A program made the position numbers and the translations under genes. Shown piece after piece: positions 45,805 to 53,278 of a stretch of DNA of 64,000 bases. Source of the stretch: Streptomyces caelestis (GTDB lineage: Bacteria > Actinomycetota > Actinomycetes > Streptomycetales > Streptomycetaceae); assembly GCF_014205255.1 (NCBI RefSeq), contig NZ_JACHNE010000001.1, positions 3,038,001 through 3,102,000 of the forward strand, given 5' to 3'. The notes beneath the pieces are model-generated. The model was not told the origin of the DNA. It worked only from the letters and a program-made list of their open reading frames with translations, and searched no databases. The number at the start of each line of letters is the position of its first letter. The first letter of the stretch is position 1.

Positions 45805-46370
45805 TCACTCGCCGGACAGCAGGCCTCCTAGCTTGTTCAGAGCAGCCCGCTTCTCCTTCATGTCGGCGTGCGCGTAGATGTTCATGGTCACGTCCAGGGC
45901 GCTGTGCCCAACGATGTCGCGGACGATGTGCGGCGGGATACCGAGGCCAAGCAGCAGGGTCACGCAGGGTGGTGGAGGTCGTGGAAGCGGACGTTCAAGC
46001 CGAGCTCCGCTCACGGATCGGGTAGAAGTACCGGTTCAGGTTCCGGGGTTCCGGGGCTCGATCGGGGTCCCCCGCCGGATGGTGAAGACCAGGCTGGTTT
46101 CCTGCCACCCCCCTGCTCCCGGGCGGCTTCGCGCTCTTCCGCCTGGCGCTCACGGTGCCGGCGGAGTGCGTCGACACACACGGCCGGGAGCGGCACGGGT
46201 CGCTCCGAGCGGCGCGTCTTGGGCGCGGTGAGCGTCAGCTCTCCGTTGACCCGCTGCAGGGCCGTACGAATCTTCAACGATCCTTCGTCCAGGTCAACGT
46301 CCGACCAGGGAACCCCAGCAGTCGCCACGCCGGAGCCCCAGGTACGTTGCCGACTGCATGGGCCCCCGGT
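45805..46370 (-). pseudogene. Decayed tyrosine-type integrase (C-terminal half)
   Basis: Read from right to left, pieces of one phage-type integrase lie in three frames: YLGLRRGD (box I region), WSDVDLDEGSLKIRTALQR, LTAPKTRRSERPVPLPAV, LVFTIRRGTPIEPRN, LNRYFYPIRERS, FHDLHH, TLLLGLGIPPHIVRDIVGHS and MNIYAHADMKEK. At least four frameshifts are needed, one from a tandem CCCGGAA duplication near 46045. The box II HxLRH arginine is read as His (HDLHH), while the nucleophile Tyr is kept. Its 3' end faces the second att copy, as in pSAM2-like elements. The N-terminal half is not recognisable. Confidence 0.85.
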
Positions 46371-46992
46371 TCGGCTTCACCGCGGCTCCCGGCACCACCG
46401 ATGACACCCGCATCCGGCACCTGACCATTGCCCTGCCCACGCAGTACGCGGCACGCCTCTCGATGCGAAGAAGCCAGCGCGAGCGAGCAGCAGCTCCGGG
46501 ACGTCGTTGCCCAATGCCTGGGGAAGATGTACTTCCGCGACGGTCGGCGTCCGTGACTCCACCTCCAGGCCGTGGGCGCGGCGGTGCTGGCGTGGCGAAC
46601 GTCTGGGCCCTCGGACACGAGTGTCGCGCACCGGCTCATGCCCCCGGCACATCCGCGTGTACGTGATGTTGACCCCATCAACTATCTTCGCTCCAGCCGT
46701 ATTGCCCGGGTCCAAGATTCCGGTCAAGTCCCAATGCAGAAGCGGGGCGGCACCCGGTGGGGGTGCCGCCCCGCTTCGTGTGGTCGTGGTCAGGTCCGGT
46801 AGCCGCCCTCAAGGCCCTGTCAGTGTTGCGCTGGGGCGGGATTGAACAGCGGCTCCTTCGTGATGACTTCCAGCACCCGGGGCTTCTTGCTGGTGACCGT
46901 GGCTGTGCGGGCAGGTCGGGGCGGCCCCGGCAGGGAGTCGGTGAAGGACCGTGCTCGCCGTGCTGCCCGTGGCTGTGCTGTTGTCAGCCGCG
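46371..46992. other. Gene-poor stretch next to the integrase remnant
   Basis: 622 bases with no supported intact gene. The part adjoining the integrase may be its decayed N-terminal coding region, but the similarity is too weak to place. A hairpin terminator is at 46741-46774. Confidence 0.4.
46741..46774. terminator. GC-rich hairpin, possible terminator
   Basis: AGCGGGGCGGCACCC / GGGTGCCGCCCCGCT, 15 perfect pairs with a four-base loop. No long T run follows, so a structured-RNA role is also possible. Confidence 0.65.
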
Positions 46993-47520
46993 CTAGTCCT
47001 TGACGATCAGCGTCTGGTCCTCTTCGGTGAAGAACACCCTGCTGGTCCTTGTCACGGTCTGGTCGCCGGACCCGAGCGGCGAGTTGATCGTGATGGTGCA
47101 CGTCAGGGTCTGGGTGTTCCCCGAAGCGGTGGCTGCCCCGCCCGTAGCGTCACCGCCAGCCTCAGCGTCACCGCCAGTGGCGGCGATGGATTGGTCGCAC
47201 AGTGGACCCGCCGGTACGGCCGCGATGGGGGCGGGGGCGCTTTCCTCGTAGGACCCGGAGTACGTCACCTTGTCAGACTTGGCGAAGACGACGCGATCTT
47301 CGTCGTGGGAGGAGTGGCCCTTTCCGGAGTGGCCCTTTCCGGAGTGGCCCTTCCCGGAGTGGTCCTTCCCGGAGTGGTCCTTCCCGGAGTGGTCCTTTTC
47401 GGAGTGGGCCTCGTACGTGTGGGCGGGCTGGTCATCGTCGGCGTAGGCGCTGCCCGCGCCCGAGACCGTCAGCGCGCTGATCGCGGCGCCGAGTAGGGCG
47501 GCCTTTGTGCCAAAGCGCAT
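46993..47520 (-). CDS. Secreted protein with HSGK(D/G) pentapeptide repeats
   Basis: 175 residues. The signal peptide (MRFGTKAALLGAAISALTVS, cleaved near AYA-DDD) is followed by about six repeats of DHSGK or GHSGK, then a His/Asp patch (HSSHDED), and a C-terminal beta-rich domain with two Cys and VTRTSRVFFTEE. His-rich repeats suggest metal binding, but the family was not recognised. ATG at 47520 with GGAGC five bases upstream. Confidence 0.72.
   Translation of the reverse strand: MRFGTKAALLGAAISALTVSGAGSAYADDDQPAHTYEAHSEKDHSGKDHSGKDHSGKGHSGKGHSGKGHSSHDEDRVVFAKSDKVTYSGSYEESAPAPIAAVPAGPLCDQSIAATGGDAEAGGDATGGAATASGNTQTLTCTITINSPLGSGDQTVTRTSRVFFTEEDQTLIVKD
47311..47405 (-). repeat. Six tandem 15-base repeats coding HSGKD/HSGKG
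   Basis: Unit GGAGTGGCCCTTTCC on the plus strand, repeated at 47311, 47326, 47341, 47356, 47371 and 47386 with a few substitutions. Length is divisible by three, so copy-number change keeps the frame. Confidence 0.9.
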
Positions 47521-47689
47521 GTGAGCTCCATGTAGTCGCTGCCCAGGGTGTATCCATGGACACTCTGGCAACGCGGCAGCACCCATTTTGTTCTGATTTC
47601 CTCACCCGTTTGGTCCGCACCCTTCCGGGTTGACTACAAAAAGGACAATCCCCCGATATCTCCTGGCCCAGGACGTCAGCAGGCGCTGA

Positions 47690-47815
47690 CGGGACTCCAG
47701 GCCCGCAGCCTGCTCATCGGGCTGGCCACCGTCAAAGAGGAGGCGGAGCTCGGCTCCCAGACGGCGTCGCCTGACGATGGGGTTGATGTTCGCCGCCGCG
47801 AGCGGTGTACCTCCG
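47690..47815 (-). pseudogene. N-terminal fragment of an XRE-family regulator
   Basis: A short stretch reads ANINPIVRRRRLGAELRLL, which looks like the opening of Streptomyces helix-turn-helix regulators (…NPTVRRRRLGAELRRLRE…). The frame then loses similarity. No DUF5753-type C terminus is seen. Low-confidence remnant. Confidence 0.4.
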
Positions 47816-48136
47816 GCTCCAGTCACTGTGCTGGACCGTAGGTTGCCATGGGCAAGGTTTGCCTGGTCATGTGCCACTCCGGGTGACGCTCGGAGGGATG
47901 GTGGTTGGTGTGCGGGGTGGCGGCTGGCCTGGTGTGTTGCACACCAGCACCCCTGTCCAGCCGTCGCACCAGTCGACGACAGCCTCCGGAGCGGGCTCGG
48001 ATCGAACTCCTGAAGCGGTGGTCACCAAGCTCAGTCCATGGCGAGCGTGCCAAGTGCGCGCTGGATGAGAAAAGGGAGCCCCGGACCGTCTCCGAGGCTC
48101 CCTGCCGCACTACACGCAGCTGCCGTTCAGTTCCCC
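47816..48136. other. Non-coding stretch with a terminator
   Basis: 321 bases with no supported gene; only the minus-strand terminator at 48070-48102 stands out. Confidence 0.35.
48070..48102 (-). terminator. Terminator for the small minus-strand genes
   Basis: GGGAGCC…GGCTCCC stem with inner CGGA/TCCG pairing, followed on the minus strand by TTTTCTC. It supports a real transcription unit ending at 48137. Confidence 0.65.
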
Positions 48137-48343
48137 TCAGGGGCACCCAGGTGCGACCGGTCCGGGTCCGCGGCTCATCGCTACGCGCAGCACATCCCGC
48201 AATGCGCTGGTCAATTGGGCGGCGAGAAGGCGCAACTCCTCCAGGCCTTCGGTCTCGTCGTCGAGTGCCTGACGTGCGTGCTCCAGCAGTTGGGACGCCA
48301 TCCCGAGCTGGAACGCCTCGATGTGGTCCGCCATGCGGGACAC
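48137..48343 (-). CDS. Small hypothetical protein, helical
   Basis: 68 residues, predominantly helical (AFQLGMASQLLEHARQALDD, LEELRLLAAQLTSALRDVL). Third-codon positions are GC-rich as in real Streptomyces genes, and a terminator follows. GTG at 48343 with AAGG upstream, or ATG at 48334. Function unknown. Confidence 0.55.
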   Translation of the reverse strand: MSRMADHIEAFQLGMASQLLEHARQALDDETEGLEELRLLAAQLTSALRDVLRVAMSRGPGPVAPGCP

Positions 48344-48411
48344 GTAGCCGCCTTGGTCACCGGTGCTGAGGTAGCACGGTTCGCCGTCCGGCCCTGCCTA
48401 TGGGAGAAGCC

Positions 48412-48702
48412 TCAGTTCGTCCCGTGCCGTCGTTGCTGCGCTCGCCTCTCGCTGGCTTCGAGGTTGGGCGCCGGCGTGCCGCTGGTTGTCGAGTTCCTCG
48501 CTGCGTCGCCTCCGGGCCGAGACTGGTCAGATGCCGAGTGGCACAGGCAGCCGCAGGCCTCGTAGATCAAGGGGAGGCCGACCGGCGCCGAATCCGGAGT
48601 GGACTCCGCGCAGGCCTGGTCCGTGCCGATCTGGCAAGCAGCCGAGCGGTACGAGGTGGCCGAGGTGTCTGGGCCGAGATACTGCCGCCGCGAGAACGTC
48701 AC
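48412..48702 (-). CDS. Small Cys-containing conserved hypothetical protein
   Basis: 96 residues. The first 60 (SYRSAACQIGTDQACAES, GLPLIYEACGCLCHS) contain six cysteines ending in a CxCxCH pattern and resemble a small Streptomyces family of unknown function found beside regulators. The C-terminal 35 residues are low-complexity. GTG start overlapping the stop of the upstream remnant (GTGA). Confidence 0.55.
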   Translation of the reverse strand: MTFSRRQYLGPDTSATSYRSAACQIGTDQACAESTPDSAPVGLPLIYEACGCLCHSASDQSRPGGDAARNSTTSGTPAPNLEASERRAQQRRHGTN

Positions 48703-48960
48703 TGAACCCCCAGGAGAGTCGACCAGGCGTCGGTCGACAGGTAGGGAGCAATGACGACCTCGGGTGCCGTCGGGTGCGCTCGTCTTGCACCAGCATGTAC
48801 GGACGGACGAGTGCAGTGTCCTCGCCCCTGAGCAAGTGCCGATGACTCGGCTTGTCGACGGCCTGCCCCAGGACGAGCGTCGGCTCGTCAACCGACGCCG
48901 AGGAAGCTGGGGCGATCGGCGGCCGGGAGGGCCATAGGGGCGGCGGCGCCTGCCCCTGAG
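48699..48960 (-). pseudogene. Frameshifted small gene (GEDTALVRPYML family)
   Basis: One frame reads SASVDEPTLVLGQAVDKP, then LLRGEDTALVRPYMLVQDE. Within about 48760-48780 the frame must change to give PEVVIAPYLSTDAWSTLLG and the stop. Both halves look like parts of one small Streptomyces protein family, so this is a recent single frameshift (or a sequencing error). A clear start codon was not found. Confidence 0.5.
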
Positions 48961-49161
48961 GAAGTACCGCGCTCTGGTGAGAGCCGCGGCACGGCGGATA
49001 CGGTTGAGCACGCTGGTCAGCTCCTATCGCTGATGGCTCGGTCCCCCGACATCGCCCGTCGCGGGGACCGCTTTGCGCACGACCGCCCAGAGGGTGCGGC
49101 TGTTCATGCTGGTGGCGAGGAGCCCGAAACGATCTGCTACTTACAGGCGGTGGGGGGACGA

Positions 49162-51318
49162 GTGCGGAGTCACGAGCCCGGATCGCACAACGAGCTGAGC
49201 GGCACAGTGCACGGCGCGACCATTCAGGCCGGAGCGGTCCACGGCGGGATCCACTTCGCGGCCGAGGCGAACTCCGTCAGACAGACACCCTGGCAGCTGC
49301 CACCCACCGTCCACGTGATCGACCGATTACGGGAACTGGAGGCACTGGAGCAGCACCGGACGCGCGCGCTGCGGGAGGAACGCCCTGCTCTGGCCGCGGT
49401 GAGCGGCCTGGGCGGGGTCGGGAAGACCACCCTCGCGTTGAGATGGCTGCATGCTCTGCGCCCCCATTTCCGGGGCGGCCAGCTGTACGCGGATCTCGGT
49501 GCCCAATCCACGGACGGAGGAGCCCTCCCGGAGGAGGTGCTCGGACGCTTCCTGCGGGCTCTGGGGATGTCCGCGCAGCAGGTACCCGCGACGCTCGCCG
49601 AACGGACGGCGCTGTACAGGTCCTTGACGGCCGACCGGCGCCTTGTCGTACTGCTGGACGACGCCGCGACCGCGGCCCAGGTGCGGCCGCTGCTCCCCGC
49701 GGGCCGCAGCGTGACCGCGGTGACCAGCCGCAACCGGATGCCGGGGTTGACCGTCGACGGCTGCTATCCCGTCCATCTGGAGCCACTCGACGCGGAGGCG
49801 GCGATGGAACTGCTCGCGGACACGCTGTCCGACGACCGGGTCTCGTCACAGCCTGATGCCGCCCGCCTCCTCGTCGAGTTGTGCGCCGGGCTGCCCTTGG
49901 CCGTGCGAGTCGCCGGCGCCCGGCTCGCGGCACGACCGGAACGGCGTATCACCACGATGGTCCACGCACTCGCCGAGGAGCGTGGCCGGCTGGAGGCGTT
50001 GGCCATCGAAGGCGACCACGATGTGCGCGCCACGCTGGACCTGTCGTACCGGACGCTGCCCCCTCGGGCCGCCCGGCTGTACCGGCTACTGGGGCTGCAT
50101 CCCGGGCCGGAGTTCGGCAGCGCGGTGGCGGCTGCTGTGCTGGCCCAGGAAGGGGATGCGCACGAAAGGGATGCGACCGAACCGCTGGAGAGGCTGCATG
50201 ACGCCAGTCTGCTCCTCGACTCCGGAGAAACGCGTCACCGCTTTCACGACCTCGTGCGCCTGCACGCCACCAGGAAGGCGACGGAGGACGAGCCACCGCA
50301 GGAGCGCGCGCAGGCCATGCGCCGTATCGCCGACCACTACCTGGCGAGTGCCACCCGCGCCGAGGAGATCATCGACCCTCAGCACCGCACCATGGCCCGG
50401 GACTACGGCGCCGGACCGGTGGTCGTCGCTGATGTCGGGGACGACGCCGAGGCGGCCCTGGACTGGCTCGAACGGGAGCTGCCCAGTCTGATGGCCGTGA
50501 TCCGCCAAGCTCGCGCCGCGGGCTTCCCGACCGTCGGCTGGCAGCTCGCCGACGCCCTGTGGCCCCTCTTCCTGCGGCGCAAGTTCTACGACGACTGGAA
50601 CGCCGCGCACAGGGAGGGACTTGCGGCGGCCAAGGAGTTGGGGGACGCGGTGGCGGAATGCCGGATGCTCACCTCCGGCGGGGTGGGGGAGCTCGGTTCC
50701 GGGCACCATGACCGGGCCCTGGCGATGTTCGAACGCGCAGCGCGGCTCTTCATGGACCGCGACGACCGACTCGGGCACGCCCGCACACTCAACTACCGGG
50801 GTCTCGCCCTGCAACGGCTCGGGCGCTCCGACGAAGCCGCCGAACTCTTTCAGCGCGCCGCCGCAGAGCTGCCGATGCACGGAGACCACCGCGCCGGGGC
50901 CCTGGCCCGGCTGAATCTCGCCGACGTGGCACTCACCGCGGGCCACACCGAGGAGGCGGTCCACCACGCCCGCGCCGCTCACACGGCCCTTCTGGAGGCA
51001 GGCGACTCGTACAACGCCGCACGCGCGACCACGGTCCTGGGCCGTGCGTATCTCGCTGGGGACCGGATCGATCAGGCCGCCGAGCAGTTGTCGTCCGCGC
51101 TGGTGACCCTGCGCGGCATGGCAGCGAACTACGAGATGGCCCGCGCCGTCGGAGGCCTGGCGGAAGTCTCCGAACGGCGCGGGCTCACGCGTGCGGCCCG
51201 GGAGCAGTACCGGGAGGCGCTCGAGCTCTACTCCTCTGTGGGCCGGTCACACTCCGGTGAGGCGGAGTCCGCGCGGCACCGGCTCCGGCGGTTGGACCAC
51301 GGCGAGTCCGAGGCCTGA
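49162..51318 (+). CDS. STAND/NB-ARC ATPase with TPR repeats
   Basis: 718 residues from the GTG at 49162. A short N-terminal beta motif NELSGTVHGATIQAGAVHGG is followed by an NB-ARC ATPase: P-loop SGLGGVGKTTLA, Walker B LVVLLDDA, and GLPLAVRVAGARLA. A winged-helix part and C-terminal TPR repeats (about residues 490-700) follow. It lacks a SARP DNA-binding domain; proteins of this type act as signal-responsive regulators or oligomerising switches. GGGGGGAC precedes the GTG; an upstream ATG at 49033 would add 43 residues with no similarity. One TTA codon at 49327-49329. Confidence 0.85.
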   Translation: MRSHEPGSHNELSGTVHGATIQAGAVHGGIHFAAEANSVRQTPWQLPPTVHVIDRLRELEALEQHRTRALREERPALAAVSGLGGVGKTTLALRWLHALRPHFRGGQLYADLGAQSTDGGALPEEVLGRFLRALGMSAQQVPATLAERTALYRSLTADRRLVVLLDDAATAAQVRPLLPAGRSVTAVTSRNRMPGLTVDGCYPVHLEPLDAEAAMELLADTLSDDRVSSQPDAARLLVELCAGLPLAVRVAGARLAARPERRITTMVHALAEERGRLEALAIEGDHDVRATLDLSYRTLPPRAARLYRLLGLHPGPEFGSAVAAAVLAQEGDAHERDATEPLERLHDASLLLDSGETRHRFHDLVRLHATRKATEDEPPQERAQAMRRIADHYLASATRAEEIIDPQHRTMARDYGAGPVVVADVGDDAEAALDWLERELPSLMAVIRQARAAGFPTVGWQLADALWPLFLRRKFYDDWNAAHREGLAAAKELGDAVAECRMLTSGGVGELGSGHHDRALAMFERAARLFMDRDDRLGHARTLNYRGLALQRLGRSDEAAELFQRAAAELPMHGDHRAGALARLNLADVALTAGHTEEAVHHARAAHTALLEAGDSYNAARATTVLGRAYLAGDRIDQAAEQLSSALVTLRGMAANYEMARAVGGLAEVSERRGLTRAAREQYREALELYSSVGRSHSGEAESARHRLRRLDHGESEA

Positions 51319-51758
51319 GTCCACCGCGCGTACGGCGCCGCCGATCCCAACGCCGCGGCGGGCAGCCCGGCCACCAGCCAGGCATGCGCCAGCGAGGCGA
51401 GGGTCTCCCACGACTCCTGCGGATCCCCCTGCCCGGCGGCCTCCAGTGCGAGCACGGTGTCACCGGCGCCGAGCCGCATCCAGCAGCGGGAGCCTTGGTG
51501 CACCGCCACCACCAGGGCGCCCGGATGGGACGCCCCCGTTTCGGCTGCCCTCGGTGCTCCCGTGCCGTGTTCGATCAGCACATCGGCGAGCTGGGACCAG
51601 CGCTTGTGCGCGGGAAGCCGAACGCTGAGATGCTCCTCCACCGCCGATATCCGAAAGTCCGGATGCCAGAGCACCGTACGGATCCGATACACCGGGCCGT
51701 GGGAGGCCGTGCCGCGGGTCAGCGCCCTCCGGGACATCACGGCGAACAGCGTCGTCAT
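51228..51758 (-). CDS. Hypothetical protein paired with the GT-B-like gene
   Basis: 176 residues, no membrane segment or known motif. Its ATG overlaps the stop of the upstream gene (ATGA at 51755-51758), a strong sign that it is real. Its last 91 bases overlap antisense with the 3' end of the NB-ARC gene. Function unknown. Confidence 0.68.
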   Translation of the reverse strand: MTTLFAVMSRRALTRGTASHGPVYRIRTVLWHPDFRISAVEEHLSVRLPAHKRWSQLADVLIEHGTGAPRAAETGASHPGALVVAVHQGSRCWMRLGAGDTVLALEAAGQGDPQESWETLASLAHAWLVAGLPAAALGSAAPYARWTQASDSPWSNRRSRCRADSASPECDRPTEE

Positions 51759-53011
51759 GGCGCGGTCACACTGCCCGGCTCGTCGTAGCGCACCGTGAGC
51801 GGAAGCCGTGCCGGTTCCGTGGTCGGCCGTGCGGTGGGTGCCCGCAGGCGCAGCTTGCGATAGAGCAACGCGCGCATCTTGCGTGAGAACTGGCCGGGTT
51901 CCGAAGAGATACGGGCCGCGACCCGCTCGTAGCGATGCGACCGCAAGGCCGCCGAACTCCGCTTGAGCTGTGCGCGCAGCGAACGGTTCTCGTGCAGTCT
52001 GGGTGCGAAGGACATCAGTTCGGCGAGCGGCGAGCCCGGATCCACCTCGGCGTCGGCCCGGCCTGCCATGAGGACGGGTACGCCGGTCATCGCGCCGTAC
52101 AGCGAGACCGAACCGTGATCGCCCACGATGTAGTCGGCGGCGACGACCGCTCCCGCCCAGTCCCCGTACGGGCTGACCAGAGTCAGACCCGAGCGCGCCA
52201 GCCCGGCGAGCCATGCGCGGACCTGCCAGTCGCCGTGCGCGTTCCAGACATGGGGATGCAGCAGAGCGACGATTCTGAACTCGTCCCGCGGCAGCTCGCC
52301 GACCAGCCGCTCCAGAATGTCCCACCCTTGCCCCAGGAGCGAGTCCGGCCCCCAGGTGGAGCACACCAGGACCAGCCGCTGCCCGGCCTTGGCGCCCAGT
52401 GCGTTCCGGTACAGAGCCCGGGACGGGAGGCTGGCGGCGATGCGGTCGAAGCACGGATCGCCGACCACTTCCGCCGCCGACACGGCCTCCGGGGACTCAC
52501 GGCCGAGCCTGGTCAGCTCTTCGTCATGGGCGAGCACGATGACCTCGGGCACCACCGCACCGTCCCGTACCAACCGCTGCCTGCTCAGGCCGTACACACC
52601 GCGCTGTGCCGCCGGGCGGCCGTGCCTCCCGGCGGGGGTGATCTTGTTGTGCCCGGCCCCGTGCGGCAGCACGATCACGGGTGTCTGGAGCTCGTGGAGG
52701 CTCCCGTGACTGGCGGCCAGAGCGAGGTCGAAGTGGGTCTGTACGGCTTGGTTCCACGGCATCACCAGGCCACCCAGCTGTTCCAGGAACTCGGCCACGC
52801 CGTTGCTGAACACGTCGGGTGCCTGGGTGAAGAAGGTCTGCACCCTGATGTCGCCTTCCAGCAGGCGTACGGCGTCGAGCAACCGTTGCCCGGCGATCAC
52901 CGTGTGCACCACGACCAGGACGCGCCTGCGGGTCCGTCGGGTGGCCCAGCGCTCGACGTCCAGCCGCATGGGCACATGGCGCCAGTGCGGCTCGGGCACT
53001 GTCACACTCAT
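51755..53011 (-). CDS. GT-B-fold, CDP-glycerol glycerophosphotransferase-like protein
   Basis: 418 residues. The N-terminal half begins with RVLVVVHTVIAGQRLLDAV and contains VIVLPHGAGHNK; the C-terminal half has LVCSTWGPDSLLGQG and DYIVGDHGSVSLYGAMTGVPVL, the nucleotide-binding pattern of CDP-glycerol glycerophosphotransferase/UDP-GlcNAc epimerase-like GT-B proteins. No signal peptide. The acceptor is unknown. ATG at 53011 with GGGGGAA nine bases upstream; divergent from the SARP gene. Confidence 0.75.
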   Translation of the reverse strand: MSVTVPEPHWRHVPMRLDVERWATRRTRRRVLVVVHTVIAGQRLLDAVRLLEGDIRVQTFFTQAPDVFSNGVAEFLEQLGGLVMPWNQAVQTHFDLALAASHGSLHELQTPVIVLPHGAGHNKITPAGRHGRPAAQRGVYGLSRQRLVRDGAVVPEVIVLAHDEELTRLGRESPEAVSAAEVVGDPCFDRIAASLPSRALYRNALGAKAGQRLVLVCSTWGPDSLLGQGWDILERLVGELPRDEFRIVALLHPHVWNAHGDWQVRAWLAGLARSGLTLVSPYGDWAGAVVAADYIVGDHGSVSLYGAMTGVPVLMAGRADAEVDPGSPLAELMSFAPRLHENRSLRAQLKRSSAALRSHRYERVAARISSEPGQFSRKMRALLYRKLRLRAPTARPTTEPARLPLTVRYDEPGSVTAP

Positions 53012-53278
53012 CGTTGTATTCCCCCGGATTCTCCTGCATGCCTTCGCGACCGCGGCCCTGCGCGATCGATGACAAGGGCGTGCCCCGGGGTCTGGATGGC
53101 CGGCTTGCAGGAATCCTGCACTCCTGTGGAACCGTGCCATGTCACCGGTTCTGTGCGCCGGTTGCGCTCCAGTGCGCCCCTGCCTCCCCCCGGCGATCGC
53201 GCAGAACAGTGGATCGGGTGCCGTACAAACATGCGGGCGCTGCCGACACGGCAGGAAGAAGCACACCAGCCGGGGGTG

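Noticed and set aside
47311..47405. CRISPR-like array
   Set aside because: The 15-base units are contiguous with no spacers and keep a reading frame that codes a pentapeptide repeat.
49033..49161. Upstream ATG as start of the NB-ARC gene
   Set aside because: The added 43 residues look like translated non-coding sequence, while the GTG at 49162 has a Shine-Dalgarno and begins just before the conserved VHG motif.
51935..53278. Upstream extension of the SARP open frame by nearly 450 codons
   Set aside because: The extension is antisense to the GT-B-like gene and has no family similarity; the SARP domain begins normally at 53279.
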